From [Empedobacter] haloabium (GTDB lineage Bacteria > Pseudomonadota > Gammaproteobacteria > Burkholderiales > Burkholderiaceae_D), in NCBI GenBank assembly GCA_008011715.2, contig CP136508.1, positions 5,518,001-5,582,000 on the forward strand: a DNA stretch of 64,000 bases, in the 5' to 3' direction. This document shows positions 36,849 to 46,316 of this stretch, one piece after another; position 1 is the first letter of the stretch, and the number at the start of each line of letters is the position of its first letter. The position numbers and the translations under genes are program-made. Under the pieces are notes generated by a model. It was not told the DNA's origin. It saw only the letters and a list, made by a program, of their open reading frames with translations, and did no database searches.

Positions 36849-38465
36849 TCATGTGCCCGGCGCCACGCCCCCATCCACCCGCACGCAATCGCGCCCCGCA
36901 TGCTTGGCCGCGTACAGTGCGGCATCGGCGCGCCGGATGGTCTCGCCGATGTCCGCCTCTTCCGGCCGGTACTGCGCCACCCCGATCGACACAGATAGGC
37001 GCAGGCCGGCCATGCCGGGCGGCGCCGGCTGGGCGGCGACGCGGCCGCGGATGCGTTCGGCCAGCTCGCTGGCCGCCTGCGCCGTCGTGTGCGGCAGCGC
37101 GACGATGAATTCCTCGCCGCCGTAGCGGGCCGCGACGTCGCCCTCGCGCGTTTGTGCCGTCAGCACGGATGCCAGCAGTTGCAGCACCGCGTCGCCGGCC
37201 GGGTGGCCGTATTCGTCATTGATGCGCTTGAAGTGATCGGCGTCGACCAGCAGCAGCGCCAGCGGCGTGCCGTGGCGCTTGGCGATGCCGACCATGGCGG
37301 CCGCGCTGTCGAGGAAGAACGCGCGGTTGGCCATGCCGGTCAGGCTGTCCGTGATCGACTTGCGGCGCAGCTCCTCGCTGAGCAGGCGCAGTTCCTCGTT
37401 CTGCTGCCCCAGCGCCCGGTGCGCCCGTTCCAGGCGGCGGCGCGAGCGCTTGCGTTCGCGCACCCGGCTGCGCAGCTGGGCCAGCAGCACGCCCAGCATC
37501 AGCAGCAGCGCGATGCCGGCGGCCGCCGTCAGCGCCCCGACCCGCGCGATGTCCTCCACGCGGGCCATCGGCATCAACAGGTTGGCGTTCCACTCCGAAT
37601 CGGCGATACGGCGGCGCACGAGCAGCCAGGCCGACGCGACGCCGTCACCACCGCGCAGGCGGACGATTTCCGCGCCCGCCGCCAACTGGCGGCCGGCGGC
37701 CGACGCCAGCGGCGCTTTCAGCACGCCTTCGTACTGGCGTGTGCTGCGCAGTTGCGCCGCCGCCGCCGGGGTCACAGGCCGGATCGGCCGGTAGTTCCAG
37801 TCGGGCCGCGAGCTGAGAAAGGCCACGCCGGCGGCGTCGGTCACGAGCATCTCGCCGTTGCTGCCGCCCAGGTCGGGCAGGCGCAAGTCGATCTTGACGA
37901 CGGCCACCCCCAGCGTGCGCTCGCCTTCCTTGACGAGGTACGAAAGGTAGTAGCCCGGCTTGTGCGACGTGACGCCCATGGCGAAAAACCGGCCGGCGCC
38001 GTCGCGCAAGGCATTGGTGAAATAAGGCCGGAACGCATAGTTGCGCCCCACCAGGCTGTCGGCCGCGTCCCAGTTGCTGGCCGCGACCGTGGTGCCGCGC
38101 AGGTCCAGCAGGTACAGCAGCGACGTGCCGGTGCGCTCGTTCAGCTGGTGCAGGAAGGCGTTTGCGGCACGCACCCGGGCCGCATCGTGCGGCGCGCGCA
38201 GGGCGTCGTTCAGGATGCGGTAGTTGGCCAGCAGGTTGGGCAGGTAGCTGTAGCGCTCCGCGGGTGCCAGCAGCAGTTGCGACAGCTGGCGCAGGCGGCC
38301 GTCGGCATTGGCTTGCAGCCGCGCGATCTCACGCTCGCGAATGCCGGTGTAGGACAGCCAGACGACGCCCGCCGACGCCACCAGCAGCACGGCGACCAGG
38401 GCCGCACGCGGCACGATGCGCCAGCGCAGCCGGCGCCGGACGGCGGCAAGCCCCTTGGTTTTCAT
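36849..38465 (-). CDS. Membrane diguanylate cyclase with periplasmic Cache domain
   Basis: 538 residues. A first membrane helix (AALVAVLLVASAGVVWLSY) and a second near 310-330 (VGALTAAAGIALLLMLGVLL) enclose a periplasmic dCache-like domain (YAFRPYFTNALRDGAGRFFA, GYYLSYLVKEGERTLGVAVV). A coiled linker leads to the GGDEF domain with DSLTGMANRAFF and the active loop RYGGEEFIVAL. It should make cyclic di-GMP in response to an external ligand. It is the last gene before ychF in the same direction, with a 120-base gap, and 13 bases follow the pth stop. Confidence 0.9.
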   Translation of the reverse strand: MKTKGLAAVRRRLRWRIVPRAALVAVLLVASAGVVWLSYTGIREREIARLQANADGRLRQLSQLLLAPAERYSYLPNLLANYRILNDALRAPHDAARVRAANAFLHQLNERTGTSLLYLLDLRGTTVAASNWDAADSLVGRNYAFRPYFTNALRDGAGRFFAMGVTSHKPGYYLSYLVKEGERTLGVAVVKIDLRLPDLGGSNGEMLVTDAAGVAFLSSRPDWNYRPIRPVTPAAAAQLRSTRQYEGVLKAPLASAAGRQLAAGAEIVRLRGGDGVASAWLLVRRRIADSEWNANLLMPMARVEDIARVGALTAAAGIALLLMLGVLLAQLRSRVRERKRSRRRLERAHRALGQQNEELRLLSEELRRKSITDSLTGMANRAFFLDSAAAMVGIAKRHGTPLALLLVDADHFKRINDEYGHPAGDAVLQLLASVLTAQTREGDVAARYGGEEFIVALPHTTAQAASELAERIRGRVAAQPAPPGMAGLRLSVSIGVAQYRPEEADIGETIRRADAALYAAKHAGRDCVRVDGGVAPGT

Positions 38466-38478
38466 GGTTGGACGGGTC

Positions 38479-39063
38479 TCAGGCGCTGTGCAGTTCCATC
38501 GTCGCCTGCGCCATCTTGCCGGCGACGGCGAGCGGAATGATCTTCAGGCTCTTTTCGATCGCTTCGTCGATCAGCAGCTGCTCCTCGCGGCGCGGGCGGT
38601 GCAGCACGAAATCGGCCACGTTCTGCGTCAGGTTCAAGGTGCGCGGGTGGCCGATGCCGATGCGCAGGCGCCAGTAGTCCTGCGTGCCCAGCGCCGCCGT
38701 GATGTCCTTCAAGCCGTTATGGCCGCCGGAAGAGCCGCCCTTTTTCAGCTTGGCCACGCCCGGCAGCATGTCCAGTTCGTCGTGCACGACGAGGATCTCG
38801 TCGGGATTGATCTTGAAGAAGCGCGCCAGGCCGCCGACCGACTGGCCGGAGCGGTTCATATAGGTCTGGGGCTCGAGCAGCCACACTTCCTGGCCGCCGA
38901 TCGACGTCTTCGCGGCCAGTGCGTTGAAGCGGCTCTCGCGCTGCAGGAAGGTGCCGGGCAGGCCGCGCGCGAGATTGTCGACCAGCCAGAAGCCGGCGTT
39001 GTGGCGGGTTTGTTCGTATTCGGCGCCGGGGTTGCCGAGGCCGACGATCAGGCGGATGGTCAT
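38479..39063 (-). CDS. pth: Peptidyl-tRNA hydrolase
   Basis: 194 residues. It begins [20 protein letters not shown] with the conserved NAGFWLVD (His at the RHNAGF position), and contains [12 protein letters not shown] and the catalytic/RNA-binding HDELDMLPG and [12 protein letters not shown]. Family knowledge: it releases peptides from tRNA dropped by ribosomes and is essential. It lies near rplY and prs, the usual cluster in betaproteobacteria, here with two YedE-like genes inserted between. Confidence 0.97.
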   Translation of the reverse strand: MTIRLIVGLGNPGAEYEQTRHNAGFWLVDNLARGLPGTFLQRESRFNALAAKTSIGGQEVWLLEPQTYMNRSGQSVGGLARFFKINPDEILVVHDELDMLPGVAKLKKGGSSGGHNGLKDITAALGTQDYWRLRIGIGHPRTLNLTQNVADFVLHRPRREEQLLIDEAIEKSLKIIPLAVAGKMAQATMELHSA

Positions 39064-39103
39064 GGGAAGCGCATGCGGGGAAAAGCGCGATTATCCCGGA
39101 GTT

Positions 39104-39523
39104 TCAGCGGCCACGCCACCATTGCCGCGCTTCGTACAACGCCATCCCCATCAGCATCGCCGCGACGAACAACCAGGGCGCGCCATCGGGCATCGACAGC
39201 GACGCCAGCGCCGGCCCCGGGCAGTAGCCGGCCAGGCCCCAGCCGGCACCGAACATCACGCTGCCGGCGATCAGCGGGCGGTCGAGATGGCGCGCCGTCG
39301 GCAACTGCAAGGGCGCACCGTCCAACGTGGTGCCGCGCCGGCGTGCGACGTAAAACGCGGGCAGCGCCACCAGCAACGCGCCACCCATGACGAAGGCCAG
39401 CGACGGATCCCAGGCGCCGGCCACGTCGAGGAACGCCGTGACCTTGGCGGGATCGGTCATGCCGGACAGGATCAGACCGACGCCGAACAGCAGGCCGGCC
39501 AGCAGGGCGAACAGGTTGGGCAT
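39104..39523 (-). CDS. YeeE/YedE (DUF6691) membrane protein, second half-transporter
   Basis: 139 residues with four hydrophobic segments. Motifs [19 protein letters not shown] and [12 protein letters not shown] (with one conserved Cys) identify the C-terminal half of the YeeE/YedE sulfur transporter family. Family knowledge: YeeE takes up thiosulfate through conserved cysteines. It starts 1 base after the sister gene stops, so the two chains probably pair to form one transporter. Ion or sulfur substrate is inferred. Confidence 0.88.
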   Translation of the reverse strand: MPNLFALLAGLLFGVGLILSGMTDPAKVTAFLDVAGAWDPSLAFVMGGALLVALPAFYVARRRGTTLDGAPLQLPTARHLDRPLIAGSVMFGAGWGLAGYCPGPALASLSMPDGAPWLFVAAMLMGMALYEARQWWRGR

Positions 39524-39524
39524 G

Positions 39525-39959
39525 TCAGCCTCCCACCAGGTGGCGCAGCACGAACACGGTCACGGCACCGGCCAGCATGAAGGTGACGGTGGCCGCCAGC
39601 GAGCGTGGCGACAGGCGCGCCAGCCCGCACACGCCATGGCCGCTGGTGCAGCCGGCACCCAGCCGCGTACCGAAGCCGACCAGCAGCCCGGCCAACACCA
39701 GCGCGGCGTCGCCAGCGACCGGATGCATCGCGGGCAGCGGCGCGATGCCGCGCCACAGCGGTGCGGCCAGCAACAGGCCGCCCAGGAAAGCGAGGCGCCA
39801 GCGACGGTCCGTGCGCGGGGCGCGCAGCAGGCCGCCGAGGATGCCGCTGATGCCGGCGATGCGGCCGTTCAGCAGGATCAGCAGCGCGGCGGCAGCGCCG
39901 ATCAGCAGGCCGCCGGCCAGCGAGGTCCAGGGAGTGAAATGAAGCCAGTCGATCGTCAT
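39525..39959 (-). CDS. YeeE/YedE family membrane protein, first half-transporter
   Basis: 144 residues with about four hydrophobic segments. It carries [15 protein letters not shown] and the cysteine motif [20 protein letters not shown] of the YeeE/YedE family. It precedes the other half-gene with a 1-base gap. Family knowledge: split YedE pairs are common and are often annotated as sulfur or selenium transport proteins. It is located just downstream of the rplY terminator. Confidence 0.88.
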   Translation of the reverse strand: MTIDWLHFTPWTSLAGGLLIGAAAALLILLNGRIAGISGILGGLLRAPRTDRRWRLAFLGGLLLAAPLWRGIAPLPAMHPVAGDAALVLAGLLVGFGTRLGAGCTSGHGVCGLARLSPRSLAATVTFMLAGAVTVFVLRHLVGG

Positions 39960-39974
39960 GGTGGCAAGTATGAA

Positions 39975-40005
39975 CGAAAAAAAACCCTGCCGGGGCAGGG
40001 TTTTC
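39975..40005 (-). terminator. Rho-independent terminator of rplY
   Basis: AAAACCCTGCC and GGCAGGGTTTT form a perfect stem around a 2-base centre (actual loop likely 4 bases); on the minus strand a run of T follows. It is 32 bases past the rplY stop codon. Confidence 0.85.
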
Positions 40006-40036
40006 GATCCGCAGCCGCGTCGCCGCGGCGGCAGGA

Positions 40037-40633
40037 TTACTTCTTCTCTTCGGCAGCCGCGTCGGCGGACACCTGGCCGGCCGGTACCGAAGCGGTAGCG
40101 ATCGTCAGGTTGTTGCCGTGGGTGACAGCGGTCACGCCAGCTGGCAGCGTCAGGTCGTTGATGTGCAGCGTGGTGCCGACGTCCATTTTCGACAGGTCGA
40201 CCGAGATGAACTCAGGCAGGGCCGATGGCAGGCACGAGATTTCGATCTCGTTGGCCACGTGGCTGATCGTCGCGCCGTGCAGTTTCACTGCTGGGGAAAC
40301 GTCGGCGTTTTCGAAGTGCAGTGCCACTTTGACGTGCACTGGCTGGTTCGCGTCGACGCGCTGGAAGTCAGCGTGCAGGACCAGTTGCTTGTATGCGTGC
40401 ATCTGGAAGTCGCGCAGCAGCACTTTCTGGACTTGGCCGTCCAGTTCCATGTCCAGCACGGCGCCGTGGAAGGCTTCTTTCTTCAGCGCGTGGTACAGCG
40501 CGTTGTGGTCCAGGGCGATCGTCACCGGGGCTTCGGTGCCGCCGTAGATGATGCCAGGGGTCTGGCCGGAATTACGCAGGCGGCGGCTCGCACCCGTGCC
40601 CTGCAGTTCGCGTTTGAATGCAACAACTTTCAT
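40037..40633 (-). CDS. rplY: 50S ribosomal protein L25 (general stress protein Ctc form)
   Basis: 198 residues from the ATG at 40633 ([20 protein letters not shown]), with GGAG 6 bases upstream. The N-terminal L25 domain binds 5S rRNA; the long C-terminal TL5/CTC domain ([20 protein letters not shown] and onward) makes it about twice the size of E. coli L25. The C terminus ends in an alanine/glutamate-lysine tail (AAAEEKK). It follows prs with a 161-base gap. The prs-rplY-pth order is conserved in betaproteobacteria. Confidence 0.96.
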   Translation of the reverse strand: MKVVAFKRELQGTGASRRLRNSGQTPGIIYGGTEAPVTIALDHNALYHALKKEAFHGAVLDMELDGQVQKVLLRDFQMHAYKQLVLHADFQRVDANQPVHVKVALHFENADVSPAVKLHGATISHVANEIEISCLPSALPEFISVDLSKMDVGTTLHINDLTLPAGVTAVTHGNNLTIATASVPAGQVSADAAAEEKK

Positions 40634-40794
40634 TTGATACTCCAAAAGAGTCGGGGCTTGCGCCCTCGGTTATAAAGCCTCCCGCGACCAGGATGGCTTC
40701 GAAATCGGCGGCCAGACAACGACCACCGGATAAAACATCGGCGGCGCGCCAGTAAAACCGGCGCGCCGCCTGAAATTGCTCGCGTTCGGGCGAC

Positions 40795-41745
40795 TTAGTC
40801 GACGAACAGGGAGATCACGGAATCGCCCTTGATGATGCGCTTGAACGTCTCTGCCAGCAGCGGTGCGCAGGTCAGTTGACGGATCTTGCCGCAGGCCTTG
40901 CCGGCTTCGGACAGCGGGATCGTATCCGTCACGACCAGCTCGTCCAGCGACGAATTGGTGATGCGGTCGATCGCCGGGCCGGACAGCACGGGGTGCGTGC
41001 AGTAAGCGATGACTTTCTTGGCGCCGCGTTCCTTCAGGACTTCGGCGGCCTTGACCAGCGTGCCGGCCGTGTCGACCATGTCGTCCATGATGACGCAGTT
41101 GCGGCCTTCCACGTCGCCGATGATGTTCATCACTTCGGAGACGTTGGCTTTCGGACGGCGCTTGTCGATGATCGCCAGGTCGCAGCCCAGGCGCTTGGCC
41201 AGCGCGCGGGCGCGCACCACGCCGCCGACGTCCGGCGACACGACCAGCAGGTCCTGGTGGTCTTTCTTCTGCAGGTCGCCCAACAGGATCGGCGATGCGT
41301 AGATATTGTCGACCGGGATGTCGAAGAAGCCCTGGATCTGGTCGGCGTGCAGGTCCATGATCAGGACGCGCTCGACACCGGCTTCTTCCAGCATGTTGGC
41401 GACGACTTTTGCCGAGATGGCCACGCGGGCGGAACGCGGACGGCGATCCTGGCGGGCATAGCCGAAGTAAGGGATGGCGGCCGTGATGCGGCCAGCGGAT
41501 GCGCGTTTCAGGGCATCGACCATCAGGATCAGTTCCATCAGGTTGTCGTTGGTCGGCGCGCAGGTCGATTGCAGCACGAAGACGTCTTTACCGCGGACGT
41601 TCTCGTTGATTTCGACCATTACTTCGCCGTCCGAGAATTTCGAAACGACCGCTTTGCCAAGGGGGATGCCGAGATTTTTTGCGACCCCTTCTGCCAACGC
41701 AGGATTAGCGTTGCCGGTAAAAACCATCAGGTTTTCGTAAGCCAT
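40795..41745 (-). CDS. prs: Ribose-phosphate pyrophosphokinase
   Basis: 316 residues. It starts [20 protein letters not shown] and contains [11 protein letters not shown], the PRPP-binding loop [15 protein letters not shown], and the R-Q-D-R-R ATP site ([16 protein letters not shown]). Family knowledge: it makes PRPP from ribose 5-phosphate and ATP for nucleotide, His and Trp synthesis. Length is that of class I PRPP synthases. tRNA-Gln and ispE lie upstream on the same strand. Confidence 0.98.
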   Translation of the reverse strand: MAYENLMVFTGNANPALAEGVAKNLGIPLGKAVVSKFSDGEVMVEINENVRGKDVFVLQSTCAPTNDNLMELILMVDALKRASAGRITAAIPYFGYARQDRRPRSARVAISAKVVANMLEEAGVERVLIMDLHADQIQGFFDIPVDNIYASPILLGDLQKKDHQDLLVVSPDVGGVVRARALAKRLGCDLAIIDKRRPKANVSEVMNIIGDVEGRNCVIMDDMVDTAGTLVKAAEVLKERGAKKVIAYCTHPVLSGPAIDRITNSSLDELVVTDTIPLSEAGKACGKIRQLTCAPLLAETFKRIIKGDSVISLFVD

Positions 41746-41807
41746 GGGAGTCCCAGGAAGGTAAGCATTGAACTTGAAATACCACCGGATTCAATCCGGC
41801 GCGGAAT

Positions 41808-41846
41808 AAAAAAGCCCCAGCTCGGCAGGGGCATTTTTTTATTTTT
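41808..41846 (-). terminator. Terminator between tRNA-Gln and prs
   Basis: GCCCC (41814-41818) pairs with GGGGC (41828-41832), flanked by A- and T-runs on both sides. On the minus strand it follows tRNA-Gln and precedes prs. Confidence 0.75.
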
Positions 41847-41887
41847 TCCGGCTGGACGCCTGCGCATCGACAGACCGGAGAAAAGGG

Positions 41888-41964
41888 TGGCAGGGGAACA
41901 AGGATTCGAACCTTGGTATGCCGGAATCAAAATCCGGTGCCTTAACCAGCTTGGCGATTCCCCT
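41888..41964 (-). tRNA. tRNA-Gln (anticodon TTG)
   Basis: The minus strand folds as a 77-base cloverleaf with acceptor AGGGGAA pairing with TTCCCCT, a D-arm AAGCTGGTTAAGGC, the anticodon stem-loop CCGGATTTTGATTCCGG with TTG in the loop centre, a T-arm AAGGTTCGAATCCTT and an encoded 3' CCA. The stem pairs and the position between ispE and prs match the tRNA-Gln of betaproteobacteria. Confidence 0.96.
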
Positions 41965-42034
41965 ACTCTTGACTGACTGCTTTCTGTCAGATGGCGAGCA
42001 TTATACTGCACTTCCAACATAAAGCCAAATCTTT

Positions 42035-42937
42035 TTACGCTTCACAACTTTCAGTGCCTGGCAACATATCCAGCAGCGGGTGATGTCGCAGCGCTTTCGC
42101 TTTCCAGCCGGTCCAGGCGTCGGGCACTTTCGCAAGCACCGCATCGGCCTGTTCCTCGCTGTCGAACGCGCAGAACACACAAGCTCCGGAGCCAGTCATC
42201 CTGGCATCGCCGTACCCACCCAGCCATTCTACCGCCTCTGCTACCGGCGGGAACAAGCGGGTGGCCACCTGTTGTAAATCGTTCCTTCCAAATCCCTGCA
42301 AACCGTTTCGTTTTGCGAGGTAGCTGGAAAAGTCCGACATTATGACGAGCGGCGTGTTTCTTGTCAAATGTTCCGACGTAAAAATCTTTGCGGTGGGCAC
42401 GGCCACGCCCGGCTCGATGACGACATACCAGCAATCCGGCACCTCTACCGCTTGCAGCGCTTCCCCCACGCCTTCCGCAAACGCGGTGCGGCCGAACACG
42501 AAGAACGGGATGTCCGCGCCCAGCGGCAGGCCCAGGTCCATCAGCTCCTGGCGCGACAGGCCGGCCTGCCACAGCGCGTTCAGCGCCAGCAGCGTGGTGG
42601 CCGCATCGGACGAGCCGCCGCCCAGGCCGCCGCCCATCGGCAGGATCTTGTCGATGGCGATGTCGACGCCGGGCGGCGTGCGGCCCGTGCGTCGGATCGC
42701 CTCGGCCTGCAGCAGGCGCGCCGCGCGCACGATCAGGTCCTGCTCTTCCGGCACGCCCGGCACGTCCGTCGCGCGGCGGATCGCATCGTCGTCGCGCAAG
42801 GTGAAGTGCAGTACGTCGCCCCGGTCGATCAGCTGGAACACCGTCTGCAGCAGGTGGTAGCCGTCCGGGCGCCGCCCCGTCACGTGCAGGAACAGGTTCA
42901 GCTTGGCCGGCGCCGGGCAGTTCAGCAACTGCCTCAT
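42035..42937 (-). CDS. ispE: 4-diphosphocytidyl-2-C-methyl-D-erythritol kinase
   Basis: 300 residues from the ATG at 42937 ([20 protein letters not shown]), which overlaps the TGA of lolB (ATGA). The GHMP-kinase motifs are present: [10 protein letters not shown], the ATP loop [14 protein letters not shown] and the C-terminal [12 protein letters not shown]. Family knowledge: fourth step of the MEP isoprenoid pathway, phosphorylating CDP-methylerythritol. The lolB-ispE-tRNA-prs order is typical. A longer frame to 43174 only reads through lolB. Confidence 0.96.
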   Translation of the reverse strand: MRQLLNCPAPAKLNLFLHVTGRRPDGYHLLQTVFQLIDRGDVLHFTLRDDDAIRRATDVPGVPEEQDLIVRAARLLQAEAIRRTGRTPPGVDIAIDKILPMGGGLGGGSSDAATTLLALNALWQAGLSRQELMDLGLPLGADIPFFVFGRTAFAEGVGEALQAVEVPDCWYVVIEPGVAVPTAKIFTSEHLTRNTPLVIMSDFSSYLAKRNGLQGFGRNDLQQVATRLFPPVAEAVEWLGGYGDARMTGSGACVFCAFDSEEQADAVLAKVPDAWTGWKAKALRHHPLLDMLPGTESCEA

Positions 42938-43554
42938 GACGCGCTCGCGGCCGGGCGGATCGCGATGCGGATCTCGATTTCCTCGATATCGCCGCCGGGA
43001 CCGCGGCGGGCGATGATGCGGCGCGGCTGCGGCGCCGCGCCGCTGTTGCCCACATCCCCGTCCTGCCAGGCGTCGAACTGCAGCTGCCAGCCGTCCGCCG
43101 TGGTGACGCTGCTGTTGGCCGGGCTGGCGGCGAAGCGCTTGCCGCCGACGGCGGTGGCATAGCCCTGCAACCAATCGCGCAGGCCGGACACGGGCAGCGG
43201 CCAGCCCAGCGTGCGGGCGGACAGCGTGTCGATGTCCGGCGCGCTGCGCGGCGGCTGGTTGCCTTCGTGGTAAGTGGCCTGCTGCGGCGTGACGGTGATG
43301 GCGGCGATCTGCTGGCCCAGCGGCGAGGACAGGGTCACGTCGGTGCGCGGCCCCTGCTGCTGCCAGGTGAATTTGCCGGACAGCGACTCGCGCTTGCCTT
43401 CCTTGACGTAGTTGACGCTGAGGGAGCCTTCCAGCGCCAGCGTCTCGCGGTACGGCGCGACGGCGGTGCTGGACAGCGGCGCCGTCGGGCTGGTGGCGCA
43501 GCCGGCCAGCAGCACGGCCGCGCCCAGGATCAGGGGGTAAATCGAATGCTTCAT
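42934..43554 (-). CDS. lolB: Outer-membrane lipoprotein LolB
   Basis: 206 residues. The lipoprotein signal has the lipobox VLLAGC ([15 protein letters not shown]), and the LolB domain shows [40 protein letters not shown] and a [15 protein letters not shown] segment. Family knowledge: LolB inserts lipoproteins received from LolA into the outer membrane. It overlaps ispE by 4 bases and lies 7 bases after the TPR lipoprotein gene. Confidence 0.94.
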   Translation of the reverse strand: MKHSIYPLILGAAVLLAGCATSPTAPLSSTAVAPYRETLALEGSLSVNYVKEGKRESLSGKFTWQQQGPRTDVTLSSPLGQQIAAITVTPQQATYHEGNQPPRSAPDIDTLSARTLGWPLPVSGLRDWLQGYATAVGGKRFAASPANSSVTTADGWQLQFDAWQDGDVGNSGAAPQPRRIIARRGPGGDIEEIEIRIAIRPAASAS

Positions 43555-43561
43555 GCGGTCC

Positions 43562-45358
43562 TTATAGGCTGGTGTTCAGGCGCGCCAGCGTATCGCGCAG
43601 CGCGTCGCTCTTCGGGTCCTTGGCGCGGGCCTCGCGCCACAGCTTCTGGGCTTCGGCGCGCTGGCCCTGCTGCCACAGCACCTCGCCCAGGTGCACGGCG
43701 ATCTCGGCATCGTTGCGAAGGGCGTAGGCGCGGCGCAGGGTCTGTTCGGCGTCCTTCAGGCGGCCCATGCGGAACTGCACCCAGCCCATGCTGTCCATGA
43801 TGTACGGGTCGCCAGGCGCCATCGACAGCGCCTTCTCGATCAGCGCGTACGCTTCCTCCAGGCGCTCGCCCCGTTCGGCCAGCGAGTAGCCCAGCGCGTT
43901 GTAGGCGTGATGGTTGTCCGGCACGGCTTCCATCACCTTGCGCAGCGCCGTCTCCATCTCGTCCGGCTTGCCCTGCTTCTCGGCCGCCAGTGCGAAGTCG
44001 TACAGCAGGTCCGGGCTGTCCGGGAATTTCTTGATGGCGTCCGCCAGCAGCGCGTAGGCCTCGGCGCCGCGGCCGGCGTCGCGCAGCAACTGGCCCTCCG
44101 TCTGCGCCACCTCGGCCTGCTCGGCCGGATCGACGGCGGGGATGGCGCGCAACTGCTTCAGTGCCGCCTCCAGGTCGCCTTTCTTCGACGTCAGGTGGGC
44201 GCGCTTGAGCTGGGCCGTCAGGGCGATGCGCGGGTCGCCGCTGTCGATGCGCTCCAGCCAGGCCAGCGCGCCATCGATGTCGCCGCGCTCCTCCGTGATC
44301 TGCGACAGCAGCATCACGGCCTTGGAGGCGTCGCCGTCGCGTTCGCCGTCCTCCTGGCGTTGCACCAGCTCGACGTGGCGGCGCAGGTACTGCTCGGCCG
44401 CCTGCGGGTCGCCGGCCTGCACGGAAATGATGCCGAGCGCGTACAAGGTAGCGGGATTGTCCGGCTGCTCCTTCAGGATGGCCTCGAACTGGGCACGCGC
44501 CCTGTCGTAGCGCTTCTGCTCGACCAGCAGGCGGGCGTAGGCCGCCCGCACCTCGCGCGCGCCGGGGTTCTTCTCCAGGAAGCCGCCGAACAGTTGGCCC
44601 ACCGCGTCGACATCGCCCAGCACCTGCGCCATCGTCAGCACGGCCAGTTCGGAGTCGGGCTTCAATTCGAGGGCGCGGCGCGCCTCGCGCAGCGAGCGCT
44701 CCTTGTCGTCGGCAGCAAAGGCGCCCTGCGCCAGCACCAGGTGGCTCTCCATCATGCCCGCATACGGCGCCAGCACGCGCTCCATCAGCGCGAACGCGGC
44801 CGCCTTGTCCTTGGCGCGCAGCAGGTACTGCTGCATCTGGAACATGACGAGGCCGCGCGCCTGCGGCGGCGCGCGGTTCAGGCGCTGGGCGAAGACCTGC
44901 TCGGATTCGGTCAGGTCGTCGCCCAGCACGGAAAAGCCGAGGAAGTACTGTACGGCGTCGTCGGAATCGGGCGCCAGCTCGCGCCACAGGCGGATCGCCG
45001 CCAGCGCCTCGTTGCCCTGCTTGGCCGCCAGCGCCATCTCGGCGGAGCGGCGCGCCAGGCGCGGATCGCGGGTCTGCTGGGCCAGCACCATCATGCTGAC
45101 GTACGCGCTTTGCCATTGGCCGCGCTTGAAATCCAGCTCGGCCTTCGTCAATTTATAGAACAGCTCGCTCGTCAGCTCGACGGCCGGCAGCTTCTCATCC
45201 GGCTTGGTGACGGCGGCAACGGCCGTGGCCGCGGTGTCCGGCGCCGGCGCATCCGGCGCGGTGGCGGACGGCGCCGGTTCGGCTGCCTGTTTTTGCGGCG
45301 CAACAGCGCAAGCGGACAGCAGGGCCGACAGCGTTACAATGGCGAATGCGTTTTTCAA
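43562..45358 (-). CDS. Tetratricopeptide repeat lipoprotein
   Basis: 598 residues from a TTG at 45358, chosen because AGGA lies 6 bases upstream and the resulting N terminus (MKNAFAIVTLSALLSACAVA) is a clean lipoprotein signal with lipobox LLSAC; the frame could also extend 15 codons. The rest is a series of TPR units from about 70 to 590 (for example NHHAYNALGYSLAERGERLE, PGDPYIMDSMGWVQFRMGRL). Such proteins sit next to lolB in many betaproteobacteria and are thought to act as scaffolds at the outer membrane. Exact role is unknown. Confidence 0.88.
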   Translation of the reverse strand: MKNAFAIVTLSALLSACAVAPQKQAAEPAPSATAPDAPAPDTAATAVAAVTKPDEKLPAVELTSELFYKLTKAELDFKRGQWQSAYVSMMVLAQQTRDPRLARRSAEMALAAKQGNEALAAIRLWRELAPDSDDAVQYFLGFSVLGDDLTESEQVFAQRLNRAPPQARGLVMFQMQQYLLRAKDKAAAFALMERVLAPYAGMMESHLVLAQGAFAADDKERSLREARRALELKPDSELAVLTMAQVLGDVDAVGQLFGGFLEKNPGAREVRAAYARLLVEQKRYDRARAQFEAILKEQPDNPATLYALGIISVQAGDPQAAEQYLRRHVELVQRQEDGERDGDASKAVMLLSQITEERGDIDGALAWLERIDSGDPRIALTAQLKRAHLTSKKGDLEAALKQLRAIPAVDPAEQAEVAQTEGQLLRDAGRGAEAYALLADAIKKFPDSPDLLYDFALAAEKQGKPDEMETALRKVMEAVPDNHHAYNALGYSLAERGERLEEAYALIEKALSMAPGDPYIMDSMGWVQFRMGRLKDAEQTLRRAYALRNDAEIAVHLGEVLWQQGQRAEAQKLWREARAKDPKSDALRDTLARLNTSL

Positions 45359-45469
45359 GGGTGATCCTGCAAAGTCGGGCTCGATCCCTGATTTTACGCC
45401 CAACCTACCGCTTGCGACATTTGCACGTGTAACAGATGCTTACCAGGAGCATCGCAGACCAAGTCATCC

Positions 45470-46303
45470 ATGCCAGAACTGCCAGAAGTTGAAGTGACCC
45501 GGCGCGGTGTCGCGCCCCATATCGAAGGCCGTGCCGTGCGCGACGTCGTGCTGCGGCGCGCCGGCCTGCGCTGGCCCTTCCCCGCCTGCCTGCCGGAGGT
45601 GCTGGCCGACCGCACCGTCGTCACGACGGGCCGGCGCGGCAAGTACCTGCTGGTCGAATTCGAACACGGCACCCTGATCATCCACCTCGGCATGTCCGGC
45701 CACCTGCGCGTGTTGCCGCCCGGCGTGCCGCCGGAAAAACACGACCATTTCGACCTGGTCGTGGAAGGCGCCGAGGGCCGCCAGGTACTTCGCATGACGG
45801 ACCCGCGCCGCTTCGGCGCCGTGCTGTGGCACCCGAAGGACGAGGGCGACGTCGATGCCCACCTGCTGCTGCGCGGCCTGGGCGTGGAGCCGCTGGGGCC
45901 GGACTTCACGGGCGAGCTGCTGTACCGCCAGACACGCGGGCGCAGCGCCGCCATCAAGCAGGTACTGCTGGCGGGCGACATCGTGGTCGGCGTCGGCAAT
46001 ATCTACTGTTCGGAAAGCCTGTTCCGCGCCGGCATCAACCCGAAGACGCCGGCCGGGCGCATCGGCCGGGCGCGCTACGACAAACTGGCGCAGGCGATCC
46101 GCGACGTGCTGGCCGAGGCGATCGTCCAGGGCGGCAGCACGCTGCGCGACTTCATCGCCGTGAACGGCCAGTCGGGCTACTTCCAGCAATCGTATTTCGT
46201 GTACGACCGGGCCGACGTGCCGTGCCGCGTGTGCGCCACGCCGATCCGCCAGATCAAGCAGGGCCAGCGCTCCACCTTCTATTGCATCAAGTGTCAAAAA
46301 TAA
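45470..46303 (+). CDS. mutM: Bifunctional DNA-formamidopyrimidine glycosylase/DNA-(apurinic or apyrimidinic site) lyase
   Basis: 277 residues. The catalytic N terminus [13 protein letters not shown] has Pro2 and Glu3. The helix-two-turn-helix region contains the conserved [17 protein letters not shown], and the C-terminal zinc finger is [10 protein letters not shown]...YCIKCQK with four cysteines. Family knowledge: excises 8-oxoguanine and related lesions. It is divergent from the TPR gene and followed 13 bases later by a GTPase and then mutY, placing both 8-oxoG repair enzymes nearby. Confidence 0.97.
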   Translation: MPELPEVEVTRRGVAPHIEGRAVRDVVLRRAGLRWPFPACLPEVLADRTVVTTGRRGKYLLVEFEHGTLIIHLGMSGHLRVLPPGVPPEKHDHFDLVVEGAEGRQVLRMTDPRRFGAVLWHPKDEGDVDAHLLLRGLGVEPLGPDFTGELLYRQTRGRSAAIKQVLLAGDIVVGVGNIYCSESLFRAGINPKTPAGRIGRARYDKLAQAIRDVLAEAIVQGGSTLRDFIAVNGQSGYFQQSYFVYDRADVPCRVCATPIRQIKQGQRSTFYCIKCQK

Positions 46304-46316
46304 CGTAGAGGACACG